64,000 nucleotides of DNA from SABY01 sp964593705 (GTDB lineage Bacteria; Bacteroidota; Bacteroidia; Bacteroidales; 4484-276), in NCBI GenBank assembly GCA_964593705.1, contig CAZQIV010000020.1, positions 1-64,000 on the forward strand, read 5' to 3'. The position numbers and the translations under genes are program-made. The notes beneath the pieces are model-generated. The model was not told the DNA's origin. It made no database searches and was given only the letters and a program-made list of their open reading frames with translations. Position 1 is the stretch's first letter. The number at the start of each line of letters is the position of its first letter. Positions 1-8,813 of the stretch are shown piece after piece.

Positions 1-168
1 TTGGTTTTCTGTGAATTAAATTACTCTTTCTTAACTTAATGGCATTACCTCTAACTCCCCTGGAGGGGAGAACCAGCCAACGCTCTGATAGTGATGGATT
101 CCCCTTCAGGGGATTAAGGGGTCGCGCTGGCGATTTTACAAATGGCTGACTTTAAAGACAATCTCAAA
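1..168. other. Intergenic, short hairpins only
   Basis: No gene seen. A small hairpin (CTCCCC-TGGA-GGGGAG, 55-70) and a related CCCCTTCAGGGG stretch lie just downstream of the FISUMP gene on the minus strand. They resemble the AGTCCCCTTTAGGGGA sequence near 3587, so this is dispersed repeat material rather than a convincing terminator, as no T-run follows. Confidence 0.4.
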
Positions 169-1497
169 TTAATCTTTAACACATCTCACCGAAAAAGCTG
201 TCTGATAATCACCCGGACCTCTTCGCACGAATTTCTGATTATAGTCCATGTTGCGGAAGTACTTTTGTGGATATTTCGAACTCCAGAAATATGTTTTGTA
301 CCCTGCACCCCAAAAACCATTCTGAACAATGTATCCTGCCGGTAAGGCTTTAAAACCAAAGGCATCAGTAGCTCCGCTATTTGGAGGCTCCCAGAGCGAA
401 GTTCCTGTTTGTTTCAGATTTCCACCTGCATCGCTGCCCCTCCAGCCGTTGTTTCCCCATGCAGGATTGTCAATTTTATATTGGCTGTCGGTGGCTCCTT
501 CAAGTATTTGCCAGTCGAGATCACTGGGAATATGCCATCCGCCGGTTGGCGGACAAATTCCCTGCCCACCAGTTTGGTTTGTAAACTGCATCATTTCATT
601 CCATGTATAGAGTCCGCCAAGCATGCTACAGTAGTATTCATCGTTTCCCAGGCAGTATTTTTCAATTATCTGATTGTTGGCCTGGGGCTGGTTTGCATTA
701 ATTTGTGTTCCAACATTCATGTTTTCTTTTATCCAGCATTGCCCAAAAATCTGAATGGTATGATACCATTGATCATCATAAAGTAGTGAATCCAAACCGG
801 GGCAAGGAACGTTGGTCGCAAACTGCATGATGTATTCCTGGCTCATCTCCGGTGATTTTAACATACCCGATTCACCCGATTCAGAATACCCAATCATCAA
901 AAGCTTATCACCCAACTCAAAGGGTAGTTCACCAAGCAGTTGTAAGGATTTAAGTATCGGATTAAAATCCATCTTTTCATAATAATTGAGGCTGAGGGAT
1001 TGACTTTCTTTCTGATGGTTGCAAAGCATTTTAATGGTTGTGCTTTGCCCATTATAACTTGTCGTCAAAAAATAGCACTTTTCTTTTCCTGGTGTAAATG
1101 AGAAGGTGTGGATACCCTGAGACAATTTTTTTTGTGAACAATGAAGGCTTTGTCCAAGAAGGTTTGAGATTAGAAATTTAACAAGGCCCGTGCCAGGCAT
1201 ATTGAGTTGTATGGAGGTTTTATCTCCAAATGGATTGGGATAATTTTGTTGCAGATTAAAGGAGTTGCTTTTGTTCCCGAACTCATTTTGTGTTCCTGTT
1301 AAAACCAGAATAAGTGTCAGGTCGGGTGGATAAAGTGTAACTTCACTCCCCTGTGAAACATTTCTTATCAGGACACTGTCCAGCGTTACCGGCTGGCCGT
1401 TGTTGTCGCCTGTAAAGGTTAATTCGATGTTTTGCCCAACAAGGCTAACTGATAGCATGATCGCGATTGTTGAAATAATAATTTTTAGTGTTTTCAT
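169..1497 (-). CDS. FISUMP-domain secreted protein
   Basis: A 442-residue exported protein of unknown role. Residues 1-21 form a signal peptide. Residues about 80-160 are a T9SS-sorting-like beta-sandwich beginning with the NYPNPF signature (85-90). From about 230 to the end is a FISUMP (Fibrobacter succinogenes major paralogous) domain with GQCWIKENMN, GWHIPSD and SVRCVKD motifs. The open frame extends 26 codons further upstream, but the ATG at 1497 starts directly with the signal peptide, so I use it. The sorting-like module lies before the FISUMP domain instead of at the C-terminus, so T9SS export is uncertain. The family assignment is firm and the function is unknown. Confidence 0.85.
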   Translation of the reverse strand: MKTLKIIISTIAIMLSVSLVGQNIELTFTGDNNGQPVTLDSVLIRNVSQGSEVTLYPPDLTLILVLTGTQNEFGNKSNSFNLQQNYPNPFGDKTSIQLNMPGTGLVKFLISNLLGQSLHCSQKKLSQGIHTFSFTPGKEKCYFLTTSYNGQSTTIKMLCNHQKESQSLSLNYYEKMDFNPILKSLQLLGELPFELGDKLLMIGYSESGESGMLKSPEMSQEYIMQFATNVPCPGLDSLLYDDQWYHTIQIFGQCWIKENMNVGTQINANQPQANNQIIEKYCLGNDEYYCSMLGGLYTWNEMMQFTNQTGGQGICPPTGGWHIPSDLDWQILEGATDSQYKIDNPAWGNNGWRGSDAGGNLKQTGTSLWEPPNSGATDAFGFKALPAGYIVQNGFWGAGYKTYFWSSKYPQKYFRNMDYNQKFVRRGPGDYQTAFSVRCVKD

Positions 1498-1723
1498 GGT
1501 GAAATTGTTTTGGTTGATGAATTCTGAAAAATCAGTATTTAATTTGTAATTATTTAGCTGTGTTTCATTTGTCAATATTCCTCAGTTCCGCCAGCAAAAA
1601 CCCGCTCTAACTCTTGAGGGGGAGGATGCCGCCGCATAAGGCAGTTCAATGGTTGGTGCGGTGGGTCTCCCTTTCCGCCAACTGGCGGAGAAGGGCTGGT
1701 GATGGGGTCATAGCAATCCTGAA
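1498..1723. other. Intergenic with repeat fragments
   Basis: No credible gene. It contains a CCGCCAACTGGCGGA-type palindrome (about 1675-1690), a word that recurs near 19765, 26005, 43175 and 44610 as part of dispersed hairpin elements. The reading frames crossing this stretch on the minus strand look like translated repeats. Confidence 0.4.
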
Positions 1724-2122
1724 TTAAGCAACTGCTTTCGACAGCTTTCTCATCCACCGCCAGTGGAACGCAAAAAACACAACGCAAAGAAATATAAGAA
1801 GCCCGTTGACGATCATGGTGCGGTTTGCACGGTGTTTCACCGAATGAATTTTGTCAACTTTCGCTGCTTCATACATGGCACGCAAGGTTGCGTTATCAGG
1901 AGTAAAAGCGGTTTCTTTTTCGGATGTGGAGTAGATGTCCATTTTGTAGTTGTCGAATGATGCGAGGCTGGGAGCCTTGTTAAAGTTCCGCTCAGCATAC
2001 AAAGGATCGCCAAGATCGATAACAGCGTTAACGAAGGAAGCAACGGAGATAATTACTGTAATTACGGTAACAAGGCATACGGCGTAACCGTAAATCATTG
2101 GAATTTTGTTTTGCTTTTCCAT
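1724..2122 (-). CDS. Small two-helix membrane protein, unknown function
   Basis: A 132-residue protein with two predicted membrane helices, residues about 10-35 (YAVCLVTVITVIISVASFV) and about 105-120 (IVNGLLIFLCVVFFAFHW), flanking a soluble loop of about 65 residues. The short C-terminal tail is basic (RWMRKLSKAV). I do not recognise the family. No partner gene is adjacent: it is separated from the FISUMP gene by repeat-bearing DNA and is divergent from the thioredoxin-like gene. Codon use and composition look normal for the window, so I treat it as real. Confidence 0.65.
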   Translation of the reverse strand: MEKQNKIPMIYGYAVCLVTVITVIISVASFVNAVIDLGDPLYAERNFNKAPSLASFDNYKMDIYSTSEKETAFTPDNATLRAMYEAAKVDKIHSVKHRANRTMIVNGLLIFLCVVFFAFHWRWMRKLSKAVA

Positions 2123-2390
2123 AGTTTCATGTTTTTAGTTAAACCGGAATAATTTCCATATTTGTTTGCTATTTATTTTTCGATAAAGGTAGAGTGATGC
2201 TTTTCGGATAGGTTGAATTACACTTGTAAAACTTTTGTAAATTGTTTTGCAAAGAGTTTTGCCTTCAGAAACTTATTACTTATGGTTTGGGTAATCATTA
2301 AAATTTAAAACCAATAAATCGGTGAGGAATTTCATAAAATATAGTGTTTTCACAAAATATTTCATCAGGGCGCTATCAATACCAAAAAAC

Positions 2391-2398
2391 TACTTTTG
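2391..2398 (+). promoter_or_regulatory. Candidate Bacteroidota -7 promoter box
   Basis: TACTTTTG matches the TAnnTTTG -7 consensus of Bacteroidota sigma factors and lies 15 bases before the ATG at 2414. I see no good TTTG -33 element at the expected distance, so this is a half-match. Confidence 0.45.
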
Positions 2399-2413
2399 CG
2401 CAAAATTTAAAAA

Positions 2414-2761
2414 ATGGAAAACGAAATACAAACCCTTGCTGAACTGCAATCTCTTAATAAAAATGTAAAAGGTCTGCTGATTTATTTTTATAGCGATCGC
2501 TGCGCCCCATGTTATAGCCTGCGCCCAAAAGTGGCCGGCATGATAGCCGATGATTTTGAAGGGATGAAAATGGTATTTGTAAACTCAGAAAAACTCCCGG
2601 AAATTCCGGCGCATTTTAGTGTATTTGCCAATCCTTCAATTATCGTGTTTTTTGAAGGACGTGAATTTCGCCGATACAGCAAATATATTTCCATCAACGA
2701 GCTGGGGGGCGATATCGATCGTATTTACCAAATGGTTTTTGTTGAAGAAGATGGAAGATAG
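2414..2761 (+). CDS. Thioredoxin-like protein
   Basis: A 115-residue cytoplasmic thioredoxin-fold protein. The redox motif is CAPC (C30-C33) within YSDRCAPCYSLRP, and the cis-proline region follows as FANPSIIVFF, in which the usual cis-Pro is preceded by Asn. There is no signal peptide. The length fits a minimal thioredoxin. The CAPC motif differs from the CGPC of classical thioredoxins, so it is probably a specialised thiol-disulfide protein rather than the main TrxA. It stands alone and is followed by repeats. Confidence 0.8.
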   Translation: MENEIQTLAELQSLNKNVKGLLIYFYSDRCAPCYSLRPKVAGMIADDFEGMKMVFVNSEKLPEIPAHFSVFANPSIIVFFEGREFRRYSKYISINELGGDIDRIYQMVFVEEDGR

Positions 2762-2905
2762 AAGAAAGATGTTAGAGGATGGAAGTTAGAGGTTAGAGGA
2801 TGGAAGTTAGAAGGTAGATGTTAGAGGTTGGAAGTTAGAGGTTGGAAGTTAGAAGGTGGAAGTTAGAGGATAGATGATAGATGAGAGAAATTAGATGATT
2901 GAAGT
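2762..2905. repeat. Degenerate heptamer-type tandem repeat
   Basis: Purine-rich tandem variations of about seven bases (GAAGTTA, GAGGTTA, GAGGTTG, GAGGATG) follow the stop codon of the thioredoxin-like gene directly. The same style of heptamer repeat occurs at about 17017-17160, 45205-45395 and, more weakly, 15955-15995 and 62830-62862. Confidence 0.6.
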
Positions 2906-2961
2906 TAGTAGTTTGATTTACGAGGTTTCACCACATCGCAAATCTAAAATCTAACATCTGA

Positions 2962-3406
2962 CCTGCCTCGCCGGCCCGCTTCAATGTAGCTCCAGCGAGG
3001 CGAGCAAGGCGGGCATCGGACATCTGACATCAAAAAAATATCGGATATCCGAAGTATGATGTTTGATCTTTGATATTTGCCACATCGCAAATCTAAAATC
3101 TGACCTGCCTCGCCGGCCCGCTTCGATGTAGCTCTAGCGAGGCGAGCAAGGCGGGCATCGGACATCTAACATCAAAAAATATAAGATATCCGAAGTACGA
3201 ATTTTGATCTTTGATATATGCCACATCACAGATCTAAAATCCTTAATCGTCTCCAAAGGAGTCCTTCGGACAATCTTAAATTAAAAAATATCAGATATCC
3301 GAAGTATGATGTTTGATCTTTGATATTTGCCACATCGCAAATCTAAAATCTGACCTGCCTCGCCGGCCCGCTTCGATGTAGCTCTAGCGAGGCGAGCAAG
3401 GTGGGT
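2962..3406. repeat. Three copies of a 53-bp hairpin repeat in longer units
   Basis: A 53-bp sequence with complementary ends (CCTGCCTCGCC ... GGCGAGCAAGGCGGG) occurs at 2962-3014, 3104-3156 and 3354-3406. Each copy sits in a longer repeated context (CACATCGCAAATCTAAAATC before, CATCAAAAAATAT and ATCCGAAGTA after). A degenerate unit at about 3180-3300 carries a different insert containing GTCCTTCGGAC. A related copy lies at 62573-62637. No gene is present here. Confidence 0.75.
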
Positions 3407-3487
3407 ATCTGACATCGGACATCAAAAAAAAATCCCCACTCCAAAAGAAGCAGGGATGATTGGATGAAAATTTGAGAATACAATAAT

Positions 3488-3538
3488 GAGTTCAGTCTAA
3501 AAACTCAAAGACTTCTGATTTTTAGTACTTTTTACCCC
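3488..3538. repeat. Left copy of direct repeat flanking pspC-padR
   Basis: About 50 bases starting GAGTTCAGTCTAAAAACTC and ending TTTTTACCCC are repeated in the same orientation, with roughly six substitutions and a two-base indel, at 5871-5924. The two copies bracket the whole pspC-padR operon. Confidence 0.7.
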
Positions 3539-3578
3539 AATCCGTCAGATGACGGAAGAACTACTAAAAATCAGAAGT
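3511..3578. repeat. Nested inverted repeat downstream of pspC
   Basis: A 17-base sequence ACTTCTGATTTTTAGTA (3511-3527) is perfectly complementary to 3562-3578. Within the loop is a second palindrome, TCCGTCA-GA-TGACGGA (3541-3556). It could act as a terminator for the minus-strand operon that ends at 3640, or be a repeat element. It overlaps the direct repeat at 3488-3538. Confidence 0.6.
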
Positions 3579-3639
3579 TTGGAAAAGTCCCCTTTAGGGG
3601 ATTTAGGGGTCTTACGGCTTTTTATACTGGGCTTAATTA

Positions 3640-5346
3640 TTAAAAGCCAATAATTCGTATCGGAACCATGCACAGTGGAAGTGCAAAGCTTCTTTCATTG
3701 CTGTGAACCTTTTTATCCAAAAGTTGATTAATACTACTTTCACCTTCCTTTATAAAAGGTTTTAGTCCTGATTCGGTCATAATCCAAATGTTGCCTTCAA
3801 ATTCTTCACGCCTGTACTGATAGTTTGGATTTTCGTCAAAAAACTCTTCCATATTTTTATCAAACCTAACAATTTGCCCAATAGGTAACCTGAGTTTTAA
3901 ACTTACCCGCTGCTCTCTTATTTTAGCGTTTGGCGGATATTTGTAATAGGTTGACAGAATTATTGTCGAATCGTTGGTGGTGACCGGGTAGGTCAAATCT
4001 TCCGCTCGCCGGTAGGCCTCATTTTGAGAAGAGCCTTTTGCAAAGTTTGAAACCTCCAGTGTAACCTTACCATCCCTGGTTTTGCTTGATGCATAAAATT
4101 CAGGGACATTATATAAAATATAATCATCACCTTTAAACTTCACATTCCATTCTCCATCAAACAAACTTGTTTTGCTATGATTGTAACTGTTGTATAACAT
4201 TGGATCCGTTTGAGCTTTGATGTAAAGCACTTTTTCCGGTTTAATATTTACATCGTAATCACTTGCAACAAAGGCCGAATGCCTGAAATCCATTCCGGTT
4301 GTGAATCCAACAAAAACTGCCATTACAAGCCCTGCAAGCCAGAAACCAAAAGCTGTGATCCCGATGTAAGGAACTTTTACACTGTTGCCAACAATTAAAC
4401 GTATTCCAAGGTAAGTTATCATTATTAGCGGAATGCCGAACAGTAATATCAACGCTACCACTGAAAGCACGCCTATAACTCTGCCCGGGAAAACCATATC
4501 CAGAAATGTGGATAGTGAGAAAGCAATCATTTCACCATGTTCAAAGAACGAAAAGCTACTCAGGCCGGCAGTTCCTACTACGAATGCAATAATAAATCCA
4601 AGTCCAAAAATAATGAGAATCAATCCTATTAGTACAATAATAACCTTGAGGAAAATGCGGAATATGCCACCGATTACCTCGGCTAAATTGTCGAAAAGTG
4701 TCGGGCTACCCGGACTTTTTTTTTTGAAGGTTTCCTTGGCGCCATCGGCAAAATCGTTGAACTTTTCCTTTACGTTCCCGAACTCATCCCGAACCGAACG
4801 CTCTATATTCGAGATGTTGACGGGCTCCCCCCGCATTTCGAGTTTATCGGCCGTGGTGATGGCTTGTGGCACTACAATCCACAGGATTAAATAAACGAGT
4901 ACTCCGAATCCACCCGCAAAGAGTGAGATTACAAAAAGCAACCTTATCCAAACCGGATCAACATTAAAATAGGCTGACAGGCCGCTCGAAACACCGGCAA
5001 CCATCCTGGTGTCAGGGTCGCGGAACAGGCGCTTTGCACGGCGGTAGGTTGGGCCTGGTTCGTTTACAGGTTCATAATCACTGTCCTGATCCATTTCCGA
5101 GGGTTCACCCATCAGTTTTACCACTTCTTCAATATCATCGATAGTGATTACTTGCTTGTTGTCCACAACTTTTTCCTGCAATAGCTCGGCAATCCTCGAT
5201 TCGATGTCAGTAATAATTTCATCACGCCCTTCCATTCTTGAAAAATGCCTTTTTAGTCGGCTCATATAGCGGTTCAACCGATCGTAGGCATCTTCGTCGA
5301 TGTGAAATATAATGCCGCTAATATTAATTGTGACTGTCTTTTTCAT
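3640..5346 (-). CDS. PspC-domain membrane protein
   Basis: A 568-residue envelope protein. Residues 1-80 are a charged cytoplasmic segment of the kind found at the start of Bacteroidota PspC proteins (TDIESRIAELLQEK; VVKLMGEP). Residues about 102-162 form the PspC domain (RLFRDPDTRMVAGVSSGLSAYF and a hydrophobic hairpin ending LILWIVVPQA). Three or four more membrane helices lie at about 225-345, followed by a soluble beta-rich C-terminal half. Its start codon overlaps the padR stop by one base (TAATG), so translation is coupled. PspC proteins are linked to envelope stress, but the role of this subgroup is unknown. Confidence 0.85.
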   Translation of the reverse strand: MKKTVTINISGIIFHIDEDAYDRLNRYMSRLKRHFSRMEGRDEIITDIESRIAELLQEKVVDNKQVITIDDIEEVVKLMGEPSEMDQDSDYEPVNEPGPTYRRAKRLFRDPDTRMVAGVSSGLSAYFNVDPVWIRLLFVISLFAGGFGVLVYLILWIVVPQAITTADKLEMRGEPVNISNIERSVRDEFGNVKEKFNDFADGAKETFKKKSPGSPTLFDNLAEVIGGIFRIFLKVIIVLIGLILIIFGLGFIIAFVVGTAGLSSFSFFEHGEMIAFSLSTFLDMVFPGRVIGVLSVVALILLFGIPLIMITYLGIRLIVGNSVKVPYIGITAFGFWLAGLVMAVFVGFTTGMDFRHSAFVASDYDVNIKPEKVLYIKAQTDPMLYNSYNHSKTSLFDGEWNVKFKGDDYILYNVPEFYASSKTRDGKVTLEVSNFAKGSSQNEAYRRAEDLTYPVTTNDSTIILSTYYKYPPNAKIREQRVSLKLRLPIGQIVRFDKNMEEFFDENPNYQYRREEFEGNIWIMTESGLKPFIKEGESSINQLLDKKVHSNERSFALPLCMVPIRIIGF

Positions 5347-5711
5347 TATGATTGTTGATTTGTAGTTTCCAAACTTGTGTTTTCAGATTCTGTAATTTTT
5401 TGCACCGCATCGATCAGGTCTTGCCAGCCGATGGTAAGTTCTTGAAGAAGCTTTTCACCAATTTCGGTGATTTTGTAGTATTTCCGGGGAGGGCCTGATT
5501 TGGATTCCTCCCAGCGATAACTGAGCAAACCTTCATTTTTGAGGCGCGTCAGCAAAGGATAAAGTGTGCCTTCTACCACAATCAGCTCCGATTCTTTGAG
5601 CTTGGCAAGGATGTCGGATGCATAGGCATCTTCCTTGTTTGCGATAATGGTAAGGATACACAACTCGAGTACTCCTTTTCGCATCTGTGATATTCTTTTG
5701 TCCGTATTCAT
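5346..5711 (-). CDS. PadR-family transcriptional regulator
   Basis: A 121-residue winged-helix repressor. The PadR signature is clear: MRKGVLELCIL at the N-terminus, EGTLYPLLTRLKNEGLLSYRW in the recognition-helix and wing region, and PPRKYYKIT after it. The frame is open 13 codons upstream, but that extension would be encoded by the palindromic operator, so the ATG at 5711 is preferred. It heads an operon with the PspC gene. PadR proteins usually repress their own operon, and the 21-bp palindrome at 5735-5755 fits this. Confidence 0.9.
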   Translation of the reverse strand: MNTDKRISQMRKGVLELCILTIIANKEDAYASDILAKLKESELIVVEGTLYPLLTRLKNEGLLSYRWEESKSGPPRKYYKITEIGEKLLQELTIGWQDLIDAVQKITESENTSLETTNQQS

Positions 5712-5715
5712 GCGG

Positions 5716-5723
5716 CAAATATA
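5716..5723 (-). promoter_or_regulatory. Candidate -7 box of padR-pspC
   Basis: On the minus strand TATATTTG matches the TAnnTTTG -7 box. It ends four bases before the padR ATG, so transcription may start at or very near the start codon, giving a leaderless or nearly leaderless mRNA. About 19 bases upstream is GTTG inside the operator palindrome, a possible -33 element. Confidence 0.5.
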
Positions 5724-5734
5724 ATACAGTTTTA

Positions 5735-5755
5735 GTACTATGCAACACATAGTAC
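5735..5755. promoter_or_regulatory. PadR operator candidate, perfect palindrome
   Basis: GTACTATG and CATAGTAC form a perfect 8+8 inverted repeat with a 5-base spacer, placed where the -33 region of the padR promoter should be. A dimeric repressor bound here would block RNA polymerase. It is the only palindrome of this type I see in the window. Binding by the adjacent PadR is inference. Confidence 0.7.
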
Positions 5756-5870
5756 CAAAAATGTTTTATTACATTTCATTACAAGCTACTGTAATGATAA
5801 TTATTATGGTTGATTTACAACAGTTTAGCTCTTGTATTGTAATTCAAAAAAAGTTTGAAAAAATAAAAAT

Positions 5871-5924
5871 GAGTTTAGTCTAAAAACCCAAATACTACTG
5901 GTTTTTAGTCCTTTTTATACCCCC
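5871..5924. repeat. Right copy of direct repeat flanking pspC-padR
   Basis: Partner of 3488-3538, in the same orientation. It starts GAGTTTAGTCTAAAAACCC and ends TTTTTATACCCC. Apart from this repeat I see no feature between the operator and the REP array that begins near 6104. Confidence 0.7.
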
Positions 5925-6649
5925 GCAGCGAAACCTTGGCTACTTTTTATCAGTGTCCGGGTGATTTAAACATTTTTTTGTAAAAATCCCGATTATTGAT
6001 ACAGCCCAGCTTTTTTCACTCTTTCCTTTTTGAAAGATCAGTGACATGATTTAGGCTTGCTATCCACTATCAGAGATGCAAACCCTACCTGATGCAATGC
6101 TCACAGGCTGAAAGCCTGATACATCAAAACACAGATTCGCCCCAACCTTGAGATGTACCAGCCTTTCAGGCTGAGGAAACCTGCTAAGCCTGATTTGATG
6201 TTGTAACCTTTTAGGCTGGGAGAAGATCAAAAAAAACATAACAGGTTCTTCACCCACAGGCTGAAAGCCTGTCCATAGGACTCCTGTGGAGAAACATCAA
6301 AGCAATAAGCCTCTCCAACAATCACAGGCAGGCCGTAGGTCTGCGACAGGTTATATGGCAAAACCTCCCCTATCTTTTTTCCATATGGATTTATCTATCG
6401 GGGGGTTTATTTTTTTGATGATGAGTTTCAGCCCTTCAGGCTGAGATGCTAGTGCGTGGGCAGGTGATGTGGTCAGGCGGTGCCTGACCTTGTGATGTGC
6501 CAGCCTTTCAGGCTGGGGAAACCGGCTTAACCTGATTTGATTTTGTAACCTTTCAGGTTGGGGAAAGAGCGAAAAAAACCTACCTGGTGCTGCGCCCACA
6601 GGCTGAAAGCCTGATACATCAAAGCATAAAGCCTCTCAAATGATCCCTG

Positions 6650-7107
6650 GCAGGCCGTAGGTCTGCGACAGGTTAGATGGCAAAACCTCCCCTATCTTTG
6701 TTCCATATGACTTTATCTATCGGGGGGTTTATTTTTTTGGTGATGAGTTTCAGCCCTTCAGGCTGAGATGCTAGTGCGTGGGCAGGTGATGTGGTCAGGC
6801 GGTGCCTGACCTTGTGATGTGCCAGCCTTTCAGGCTGGGGAAACCGGCTTATCCCATAGAACAGATTTGGGAGTGGCCTCCGGAATCGGTTTAGTCCTTG
6901 CCTGACCCCTTGATGTTGTAACCTTTCAGGCTGGGGGAAGAGCGGAAAAATCATACCTGATGCCATGCTAACAGGCTGAAAGCCTGTCCATAGGACTCCT
7001 GTGGAGAAACATCAAAGCATAAATTCGCCACAACCTTGAGATGTACCAGCCTTTCAGGCTGAGGAAACCGGCTAAGCCTGATTTGATGTTGTAACCTTTC
7101 AGGCTGG
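6650..7107. repeat. Long direct duplication within REP array, copy 1
   Basis: About 458 bases are repeated almost identically at 8222-8679, an offset of 1572. The duplicated block includes a distinctive stretch (ATAGAACAGATTTGGGAGTG) found nowhere else in the array. A separate smaller offset (about 453-468) relates 7000-7250 to 7450-7720, so the array has grown by block duplication. Confidence 0.8.
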
Positions 7108-8221
7108 GGGAATAGCATAAAAATCTACCTGGTGCTGCACCCACAGGCTGAAAGCCTGATACATCAAAACACAGATTTTCCACAATAACCACGGCAGGCC
7201 GTAGGTCTGCGACAGGTTAGATGGTAAAACCTCCCCATCGGATGGCTGTTTTTTTGATGATGGGTTTCAGCCTTTCAGGCTGAGATGTTTGGTGTGTGTG
7301 CGGATGGGGTGTGGTCAGGCGATGCCTGACCTTATGATGTGCCAGCCTTTCAGGCTGGGGAAACCGGCTAAGCCTGATTTGATGTTGTAACCTTTCAGGC
7401 TGGGGGAATAGCATAAAAATCTACCTGGTGCTGCACCCACAGGCTGAAAGCCTGTCCATAGGACTCCTGTGGAGAAACATCAAAGCATAAATTCGCCACA
7501 ACCTTGAGATGTACCAGCCTTTCAGGCTGAGGAAACCGGCTAAGCCTGATTTGATGTTGTAACCTTTCAGGCTGGGGGAATAGCATAAAAATCTACCTGG
7601 TGCTGCACCCACAGGCTGAAAGCCTGATACATCAAAACACAGATTTTCCACAATAACCACGGCAGGCCGTAGGTCTGCGACAGGTTAGATGGTAAAACCT
7701 CCCCATCGGATGGCTGTTTTTTTGATGATGGGTTTCAGCCTTTCAGGCTGGGGAAACCGGCTAAGCCTGATTTGATGTTGTAACCTTTCAGGCTGGGGGA
7801 ATAGCGGAAAAAAAAGCTGCTTGGTGCTACGCTCACAGGCTGAAAGCCTGTCCATAGGACTCCTGTGGAGAAACATCAAAGCATAAAGCCTCTCCAATGA
7901 TCCCTGGCAGGCCGTAGGTCTGCGACAGCTTAGATGGCAAAACCTCCCCATCTGATGGGGGAGTGATGATGAGTTTCAGTCTTTCAGGCTGAGATGTTTG
8001 GTGTGTGTGCGGATGGGGTGTGGTCAGGCGATGCCTGACCTTATGATGTGCCAGCCTTTCAGGCTGGGGAAACCGGCTAAGCCTGATTTGATGTTGTAAC
8101 CTTTCAGGCTGGGGGAATAGCGGAAAAAAAAGCTGCTTGGTGCTACGCTCACAGGCTGAAAGCCTGTCCATAGGACTCCTGTGGAGAAACATCAAAGTAT
8201 AAATTCGCCACAATAATCACG

Positions 8222-8679
8222 GCAGGCCATAGGTCTGCGACAGGTTAGATGGCAAAACCTCCCCTATCTTTGTTCCATATGACTTTATCTATCGGGGGGT
8301 TTATTTTTTTGGTGATGAGTTTCAGCCCTTCAGGCTGAGATGCTAGTGCGTGGGCAGGTGATGTGGTCAGGCGGTGCCTGACCTTGTGATGTGCCAGCCT
8401 TTCAGGCTGGGGAAACCGGCTTATCCCATAGAACAGATTTGGGAGTGGCCTCCGGAATCGGTTTAGTCCTTGCCTGACCCCTTGATGTTGTAACCTTTCA
8501 GGCTGGGGGAAGAGCGGAAAAATCATACCTGATGCCATGCTAACAGGCTGAAAGCCTGTCCATAGGACTCCTGTGGAGAAACATCAAAGCATAAATTCGC
8601 CACAACCTTGAGATGTACCAGCCTTTCAGGCTGAGGAAACCGGCTAAGCCTGATTTGATGTTGTAACCTTTCAGGCTGG
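8222..8679. repeat. Long direct duplication within REP array, copy 2
   Basis: Partner of the block at 6650-7107. The first difference is one base in the GGCAGGCC(G/A)TAGGTCTGCG spacer. Near-identity over such a length implies recent duplication or gene conversion, or an assembly artefact in repetitive DNA. Confidence 0.8.
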
Positions 8680-8813
8680 GGAAACCGGCTTAGCCTGATT
8701 TGATTTTGTAACCTTTCAGGCTGGGGAAACCGGCTTATCTCGTAGAACGGGTTAAACCCTTTTTTTGAATTAAAGAAATTACCTAAATTCGTGAAAATTT
8801 AAAAATAATGCTT

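Larger units (their letters stand above)
6104..8740. repeat. REP-like palindrome array, about 36 copies
   Basis: The 15-bp palindrome CAGCCTTTCAGGCTG (reverse CAGGCTGAAAGCCTG) and close variants occur about 36 times by eye, in alternating orientation. They are separated by a limited set of recurring spacers, such as GGGGAAACCGGCTAAGCCTG, TCCATAGGACTCCTGTGGAG, GGCAGGCCGTAGGTCTGCGA and CCTCCCCATCGGATGG. Several spacers are themselves hairpins. Minus-strand reading frames through it give repetitive peptides (FPQPERLQHQ, FPQPERLAHH) that carry no starts, signals or domains, so I do not call genes. No REP-associated transposase is in the window. A lone related copy lies at 16041-16054. Confidence 0.9.

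Noticed and set aside
1572..1787. Minus-strand reading frame of 71 codons downstream of the two-helix membrane protein
   Set aside because: It overlaps the end of that gene and consists of repeat-derived sequence with many prolines.
2944..3165. Minus-strand reading frame of 73 codons (RLARLARATSKRAGEAG)
   Set aside because: It is the translated 53-bp hairpin repeat, in two copies.
6351..8538. Several minus-strand reading frames of 60-126 codons encoding FPQPERL-type peptides
   Set aside because: They are translations of the palindromic repeats. The same peptide words recur in different frames, with no signal, domain or plausible initiation.
6104..8740. Possible CRISPR array
   Set aside because: The repeated unit is a short palindrome in alternating orientation, spacers recur instead of being unique, and no cas gene is near.
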